A stretch of 64,000 nucleotides of DNA from Actinocrinis puniceicyclus (GTDB lineage: Bacteria; Actinomycetota; Actinomycetes; Streptomycetales; Catenulisporaceae): NCBI RefSeq assembly GCF_018283645.1, contig NZ_JAGSXH010000004.1, positions 55,312-119,311 of the forward strand, in the 5' to 3' direction. The translations under genes and the position numbers were made by a program. A model generated the notes under the pieces. That model worked only from the letters and a program-made list of their open reading frames with translations. It was not told where the DNA came from and did no database searches. Each line of letters begins with the position of its first letter. Position 1 is the stretch's first letter. This document shows, piece after piece, positions 60,309 to 64,000 of this stretch.

Positions 60309-61055
60309 TCAGGAGCGTGGACCGAAGAACTCAGTGATGGCGGCGGCGCGTTCCCTGATCAACCGCATGCGCAGGTTCCAGGACGCTGCTTCCGTGTGCT
60401 GCGGCTGGGCGGAGACCTGCCCGGGCCATTTGCGGTACAGCAGTCCGACGTCGCCGATGAAGTGGCCGACGCCGAGCACGCTCGCGGCGATCAGCATTCC
60501 CGCGTCGTCGGATCCGGGTACGGCCATCCAACCGCCGACCGCCATCAGCAGCGGTCTGCGGATACACAAGGTGGCCGGATGGACGGGCAGCCGATAGTCG
60601 TGAGTGTGCCAGTAATCAAGGATCCGGCCCGGCCGCAGACGTCCGGGCGGCGGGTCGTCGCCGAACGCGGCCGTGGTCCCGTCCGGCATGAGATCGAGCG
60701 CGCGAGAAGCGGTCCACTGGACGTCGGGGTCGGCGTCGAGCACCGCGATGTCGCGCGCGAGAGTGCCCTCGGTGAGCTGGTCGTCCTGGTCGAGGTTCTT
60801 GATCAGGCCGCCGGCGGCGCGCGCGAGGGCCAGGTTCCGGGTGATGGCGACCCCGCCGTGCGCGTTGTACCCGTGACTGATGCGCGGATCGCCGGGGAGG
60901 ATCGCGCGCGCGGCTCCGCTTTCGCCGTCCTCCTGCACGACCCATTCCCACCGCCAACCGACGGGCAGGTTCTGCGCGGCGAGAGAGGCGTAAGCGGCCG
61001 CGAGGAACTCGGCTTCCGGGTTGTGAACCGCCGTGATGACGGAGATCGTGTTCAC
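60309..61055 (-). CDS. Family 2 glycosyltransferase-like protein
   Basis: A 248-residue GT-A fold protein. The nucleotide-sugar head is SVITAVHNPEAEFLAAAYAS, the DxD-like metal site is NLDQDDQL, and a WGQ-like acceptor region follows. No membrane helix is visible, so it is probably a soluble GT2-type enzyme. GTG 61055 is used. The acceptor and donor are unknown, and it is isolated from other cell-wall genes. Confidence 0.82.
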   Translation of the reverse strand: MNTISVITAVHNPEAEFLAAAYASLAAQNLPVGWRWEWVVQEDGESGAARAILPGDPRISHGYNAHGGVAITRNLALARAAGGLIKNLDQDDQLTEGTLARDIAVLDADPDVQWTASRALDLMPDGTTAAFGDDPPPGRLRPGRILDYWHTHDYRLPVHPATLCIRRPLLMAVGGWMAVPGSDDAGMLIAASVLGVGHFIGDVGLLYRKWPGQVSAQPQHTEAASWNLRMRLIRERAAAITEFFGPRS

Positions 61056-61088
61056 CTGGCTCCCAGCGTTCCGGTTGGTCGTGCCGGA

Positions 61089-61448
61089 CTACCGGCGAGT
61101 AGCGATGCAGAACGGGTGGCCGGCCGGGTCCAGCAGGGTGCGCAACGCCTCCGGGTGCGGTTGATGCGCAGGCACCGTCGCCCCGAGCCCGACCAGATGG
61201 TCCTGCGCCTCGTCCAGATCTTCGACATAGAACTCGAAATGCATCTGAACGGGCACGTCCGGTGCGGGCCAGGTGGGCGGCCGATAGCCCGGCACCGCTC
61301 GGAAGACGAGCAGCAGACCGCCGAGCGCGACCCAGCAGGAGTCCGCGTCGCTGTGCGTCACCTCGCCGCCGCCTGCGGCCCGATAGAACACACCCATCGC
61401 GGCGGCGTCTGCACAGTCAACGGTCAGCGCCGCAATCGAGACGATCAT
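61089..61448 (-). CDS. VOC-family (glyoxalase-like) protein
   Basis: A 119-residue vicinal-oxygen-chelate protein (MIVSIAALTVDCADAAAMG start, MHFEFYVEDLDEAQDHL, DPAGHPFCIATRR end). The position of the usual first metal-binding His is not conserved, which is common in the broad VOC group often linked to resistance or small-molecule binding. ATG 61448 has GGAGC nine bases upstream. The simple repeats at 61483-61540 lie just upstream in its promoter region. Confidence 0.82.
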   Translation of the reverse strand: MIVSIAALTVDCADAAAMGVFYRAAGGGEVTHSDADSCWVALGGLLLVFRAVPGYRPPTWPAPDVPVQMHFEFYVEDLDEAQDHLVGLGATVPAHQPHPEALRTLLDPAGHPFCIATRR

Positions 61449-61482
61449 CGCCAATGCGCTCCTTGCTGTGACGCCCGGCGTC

Positions 61483-61543
<61 letters not shown>

Positions 61544-61909
61544 GGGCGGGAAACCGGTCTCTCCCCAAGGAGTGTGCCGATCGCCGTTCATCCGAAGCGT
61601 AGTCGTTGCCGGACGAGGTGAGTTCGTCGCCTGCGGCAACGGAAACACCCGCCTCGCTGAGGCGTATGGCACCGTGGCGCTTCAGATCAGCACCCGCCTT
61701 CAGCCGTGAACGAGCGCACACGATCACAGCGAAACGAAGCGGGACGGATGCGGGACGGCCGCCGCGGACGCTCAGCGGCGACGGGCTGCCCGCCGCTTCA
61801 GCGGGCCTCGGCCCTGCAAGGTTCTTCGACGCAACAGCCTCCTGTGATGTCGAGAAGCGGGTGATGCTCGCCTCCTGCGCCTCCAGCTGATGCAGGGCCC
61901 TGATCGCGC

Positions 61910-62521
61910 TCACAGGTTTTCGAGTTCTTCGGCGCGGCGAAGGTCCTTCGGACGTCCTATCGCCCGGCGCATCCGAATCAGATCCTCGCGGCGCAGATAG
62001 TGCACAGCCAAGCCGTCCGGATCCGACGCGGTTAGGGACCGGGCGAGGAAGTCGCGCACCGGCAGCGTTCCCCACGGCAGCGCCGGGGTACAGCAGTCGC
62101 CGCTGACCCGCGGCGACTCAAACTGGACCTTGCGCAGCAGGAAGGCCTGCGGTCCCGGTTCAACGGGCCTGCGTTCCTCATCCAGCAGGTGGCAGCCCGC
62201 GACGGCGAAAGCGTGGGCCAGAGCGTCAACCTGTGCGGGATCACCATCCCAAAGCAGATCGAGGTCCCCCGTCAATTCGAGTGACCCATGCATAATGCCC
62301 GCGACCTGCCCGATCACGGCCACGCGCGCGCCGGCCTCGTGAAGTGCCCGCAGCAACGGGAACGGATCGAAGCCCCGGGCACTGTCCGTGGCGATGGTGC
62401 CGACGTGGTCATCCGCGTCGTCGTGCCCCCGACCGCTCGGCGGCCTGCCGCACGTCAAGGCGCTGGTGCGCTCCACCGCCTGCCGCAATCGTTCCAACGG
62501 TCCGTCACTCACACCGGTCAT
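61910..62521 (-). CDS. Nucleotidyltransferase-like protein
   Basis: A protein of about 203 residues with a Pol-beta-like core: VAVIGQVAGIMHGS followed by LTGDLDLLWDGD, giving the G-(x)n-DLDL metal site. The C-terminal half has a YLRREDLIRMRRAIGRPKDLRRAEEL helix typical of AbiEii/MNT-type nucleotidyltransferase neighbours. ATG 62521 starts MTGVSDGP. It could be a solitary toxin-like or an antibiotic-modifying enzyme. There is no partner gene of the HEPN type beside it. Confidence 0.72.
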   Translation of the reverse strand: MTGVSDGPLERLRQAVERTSALTCGRPPSGRGHDDADDHVGTIATDSARGFDPFPLLRALHEAGARVAVIGQVAGIMHGSLELTGDLDLLWDGDPAQVDALAHAFAVAGCHLLDEERRPVEPGPQAFLLRKVQFESPRVSGDCCTPALPWGTLPVRDFLARSLTASDPDGLAVHYLRREDLIRMRRAIGRPKDLRRAEELENL

Positions 62522-62651
62522 CAAACACCAGCAACCACCGCATCCGCACCTGGACGGTGGTTGTTCACCCTGCGCGGCCCCCAGGCGATTGCGACCACGG
62601 CGAGATGATGTAGGGCCCAGGCCCCGAAGCCCGCCCATCGCCAGTTGTAAT

Positions 62652-62670
62652 GTAAGACAAATCGTCTTAC
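62652..62670 (+). promoter_or_regulatory. Operator of the toxin-antitoxin pair
   Basis: GTAAGAC-AAATC-GTCTTAC is a perfect 7-5-7 inverted repeat ten bases before the antitoxin ATG. Antitoxins with ribbon-helix-helix domains normally repress their own operon through such sites. Confidence 0.75.
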
Positions 62671-62679
62671 GCTTGGTCC

Positions 62680-62913
62680 ATGGCCGACACCCTTACCATT
62701 CGCCCCGACGCCGAAACCTCTCACGCCCTCGACATACTCACGCACGACGGTACGAGCCGCTCCGCCGCGATCCGGCAGGCGATCATCGAGGCCGGGATGC
62801 GCGTTGAGCGCGCCGCGGCGATGAAGCGGGCCATCTTGCGCACGGAACTGGGCGAACCCGACGGCGTCGACGTCGCGCAGCTCATCGCCGCCGAGCGGAC
62901 GAACGGACGCTGA
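62680..62913 (+). CDS. Ribbon-helix-helix antitoxin
   Basis: A 77-residue CopG/VapB-type antitoxin. The N-terminal DNA-binding strand and helices are TLTIRPDAETSHALDIL and SRSAAIRQAIIEAG. The C-terminal tail (LGEPDGVDVAQLIAAER) would wrap round the PIN toxin. It is one base upstream of the toxin start, with an operator directly before it. Confidence 0.88.
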   Translation: MADTLTIRPDAETSHALDILTHDGTSRSAAIRQAIIEAGMRVERAAAMKRAILRTELGEPDGVDVAQLIAAERTNGR

Positions 62914-62914
62914 G

Positions 62915-63313
62915 GTGGCGGGTTCGATCTACCTGGACTCGGCCGCGGTCGTGAAGCTCGTCCACGCCGAGAACGAGACTCAGGCGTTGCGTGAATGGCT
63001 CGACGAACGCATCGACTCGCCCTGGACGAGTTCGGCCCTGTTGGAGGTCGAGGCTTTCCGTGCCTTGGCGCGCTACGCTCCGGAATCGGCATTCCGGCTT
63101 CACCACGTACTCGACCTGGTGAACCTGATCGACATCGACGTCGACATCCGCATCCTGGCTCAGACCGTCAAGCCGGCGGCCGTGCGGTCCTTAGACGCAA
63201 TTCACCTGGCCACCGCGCTGCGGGTCCGTCCCGCATCCTTCATCACCTACGACAAACGCTTGGCCGACGCAGCACGGGAAGCAGGGCTTGCCGTCGAGAT
63301 GCCCGGAACGTGA
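62915..63313 (+). CDS. VapC-type PIN-domain toxin
   Basis: A 132-residue PIN ribonuclease. Acidic active-site candidates are D8 (IYLDSAA), a Glu in LLEVEAF, Asp in SLDAIHLATA and Asp in TYDKRLADAA. It starts with GTG one base after the antitoxin stop, so translation is coupled. It would cleave an RNA such as initiator tRNA or rRNA unless bound by the antitoxin. Confidence 0.88.
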   Translation: MAGSIYLDSAAVVKLVHAENETQALREWLDERIDSPWTSSALLEVEAFRALARYAPESAFRLHHVLDLVNLIDIDVDIRILAQTVKPAAVRSLDAIHLATALRVRPASFITYDKRLADAAREAGLAVEMPGT

Positions 63314-63692
63314 GCTGCGGCAACATGAGCGGTCGCACACAGCGGACAAGCGCTCGGCACCGAGCGCGAGCGATGACGACAACGGCGTAGACGACTGCTG
63401 GCTGCTCGCGCCCACCTGCAACCCGATCGTCCCCGTGCCGGGTAAAGACGCCGGATGGCAGCTGCGGCCGGGCGGCGATACCCGCATCACCGACGTCGAG
63501 GGCGGCACACCCTCACGTCGCCGCGAATACTGGATCTCCCGCTCGCGCGAGCTACAGCTGACACTGCCGCCTTCGCTCCAAGAACATGAGGCTGCGCTAC
63601 GCAATATGGAGCTCCGGAACTTCGCCGAGTTGGCCGCCCAGCGGCGCAGTCCCGAACCAAAGCGACGCCGATGGCACAGGCGGGGTCAGTAG
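63288..63692 (+). CDS. Uncertain reading frame, possible gene remnant
   Basis: The frame opens inside the VapC gene. Its first 35 residues read in the shadow of that gene and have no conserved look. From about residue 36 (DDCWLLAPTC onward) the sequence becomes more protein-like (WQLRPGGDTRI, REYWISRSREL, NMELRNFAELAAQRR). This suggests the 3' end of an older gene whose start was lost. I do not recognise a family, and it may not be expressed. Confidence 0.3.
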   Translation: MPSRCPERELRQHERSHTADKRSAPSASDDDNGVDDCWLLAPTCNPIVPVPGKDAGWQLRPGGDTRITDVEGGTPSRRREYWISRSRELQLTLPPSLQEHEAALRNMELRNFAELAAQRRSPEPKRRRWHRRGQ

Positions 63693-64000
63693 TCCTGCCC
63701 CGCGACTGAGACCGAAACTGAGACCCGAGAACAAGTCAGAGCCGGAACCCTCAACGGGTTACCGGCCCTGATCCGTTGTGGAGTGGGCCGTTTGCGAGTT
63801 GGTTTGAGCTGCGCGGATAAGCGAATTTCAGCGACGCGTCCCAGCTCGCGGAAGATCATTCCCCTCTTGATCATCTTTGATGACGCACCGAGCGCCAAAC
63901 CTGCCTCGGCCAGGCGTGCACTCCGCGCCGCAATGGTGCCTTGGATTGCACCCTGGGCCTGTGTCGGTGAGACTTGCGCCACGCTCATGGCGATCACGCG
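63686..64000 (-). CDS. Hypothetical C-terminal fragment (cut by right edge)
   Basis: A reading frame of about 104 codons on the minus strand, open to the window edge, so the start may be outside. Residues 1-55 (VAQVSPTQAQGAIQGTIAAR, then RLAEAGLALGASSKMIKRG) look helical and protein-like. The later part is Arg/Pro-rich and less convincing. No family is recognised. Confidence 0.3.
   Translation of the reverse strand, partial: RVIAMSVAQVSPTQAQGAIQGTIAARSARLAEAGLALGASSKMIKRGMIFRELGRVAEIRLSAQLKPTRKRPTPQRIRAGNPLRVPALTCSRVSVSVSVAGQDY

Noticed and set aside
61606..61890. Small plus-strand frame of 94 codons between the VOC and nucleotidyltransferase genes
   Set aside because: It has no ribosome site and no recognisable fold, and its Ser/Ala/Arg composition is that of shadow frames.

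Overview
The window is high-GC DNA (roughly 70%, inferred from base and codon use) with dense genes, frequent GTG/TTG starts and long open shadow frames. This fits an actinomycete. An adjacent scy-filP pair (polar-growth coiled-coil proteins), a GlgE-pathway alpha-glucan cluster, NucS, HelD and a crotonyl-CoA carboxylase/reductase point to a filamentous, Streptomyces-like organism. The order meaB-thiolase-mce-scy-filP-...-nucS and the glgP-glgE-treS-mak block resemble the SCO5385-SCO5444 neighbourhood of Streptomyces coelicolor. The differences (ccr beside scy, no glgB after mak) suggest a more distant order such as Catenulisporales, but the sequence alone does not settle this.

Layout: 0-6.2 kb holds a DUF2127 fragment, ilvD, a MarR regulator, icmA, and a divergent metallo-hydrolase/MarR pair. 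6.4-8.3 kb is a lower-GC two-gene insert: a DUF4365 nuclease-like protein and a protein with a possible OB-fold C-terminus. 8.3-11.6 kb has a three-gene operon with two double-domain YbjQ-type proteins, then an enoyl-CoA hydratase. 11.6-22.5 kb is alpha-glucan metabolism: glgX, glgP, glgE, treS, mak. 22.7-25.3 kb encodes a large secreted beta-helix/PKD/LDTR-repeat protein. 25.3-32.4 kb holds meaB, thiolase, methylmalonyl/ethylmalonyl-CoA epimerase, helD and ccr. 32.4-38.8 kb is scy, filP and an AI-2E-family membrane protein. 38.9-45.8 kb has a GH5-CBM2 cellulase, an alpha/beta hydrolase and two paralogous ABC ATPase/permease pairs. 45.8-53.1 kb has a zinc-ribbon protein, a tandem 3-hydroxybutyryl-CoA dehydrogenase, nucS, a membrane-anchored protein, a small conserved protein and ecm. 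53.2-61.5 kb has two small envelope-type proteins, malQ, HNH, MscS, GNAT, a metallopeptidase-like protein, a glycosyltransferase and a VOC protein. 61.9-64 kb is accessory: a nucleotidyltransferase-like protein, an RHH/PIN toxin-antitoxin pair and edge fragments.

Functional themes: (1) The first half of the ethylmalonyl-CoA pathway (thiolase, 3-hydroxybutyryl-CoA dehydrogenase, enoyl-CoA hydratase, ccr, epimerase, ecm), with the mutase chaperone MeaB and isobutyryl-CoA mutase IcmA, is scattered over 50 kb. A nearly identical 16-bp inverted repeat stands before ccr and ecm, and a 10-of-12 match stands before the 3-hydroxybutyryl-CoA dehydrogenase, so these genes probably form a regulon. (2) TreS, Mak and GlgE convert trehalose to alpha-glucan, while GlgP, GlgX and MalQ degrade or remodel it. 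(3) Scy and FilP form the tip-growth cytoskeleton.

The least explained element is the two-gene insert at 6474-8262, which I consider the best candidate for an undescribed system, possibly defence-related. Perfect GC-rich hairpins lie between most convergent or terminal genes and probably act as terminators. I saw no rRNA, tRNA, CRISPR array or insertion sequence.
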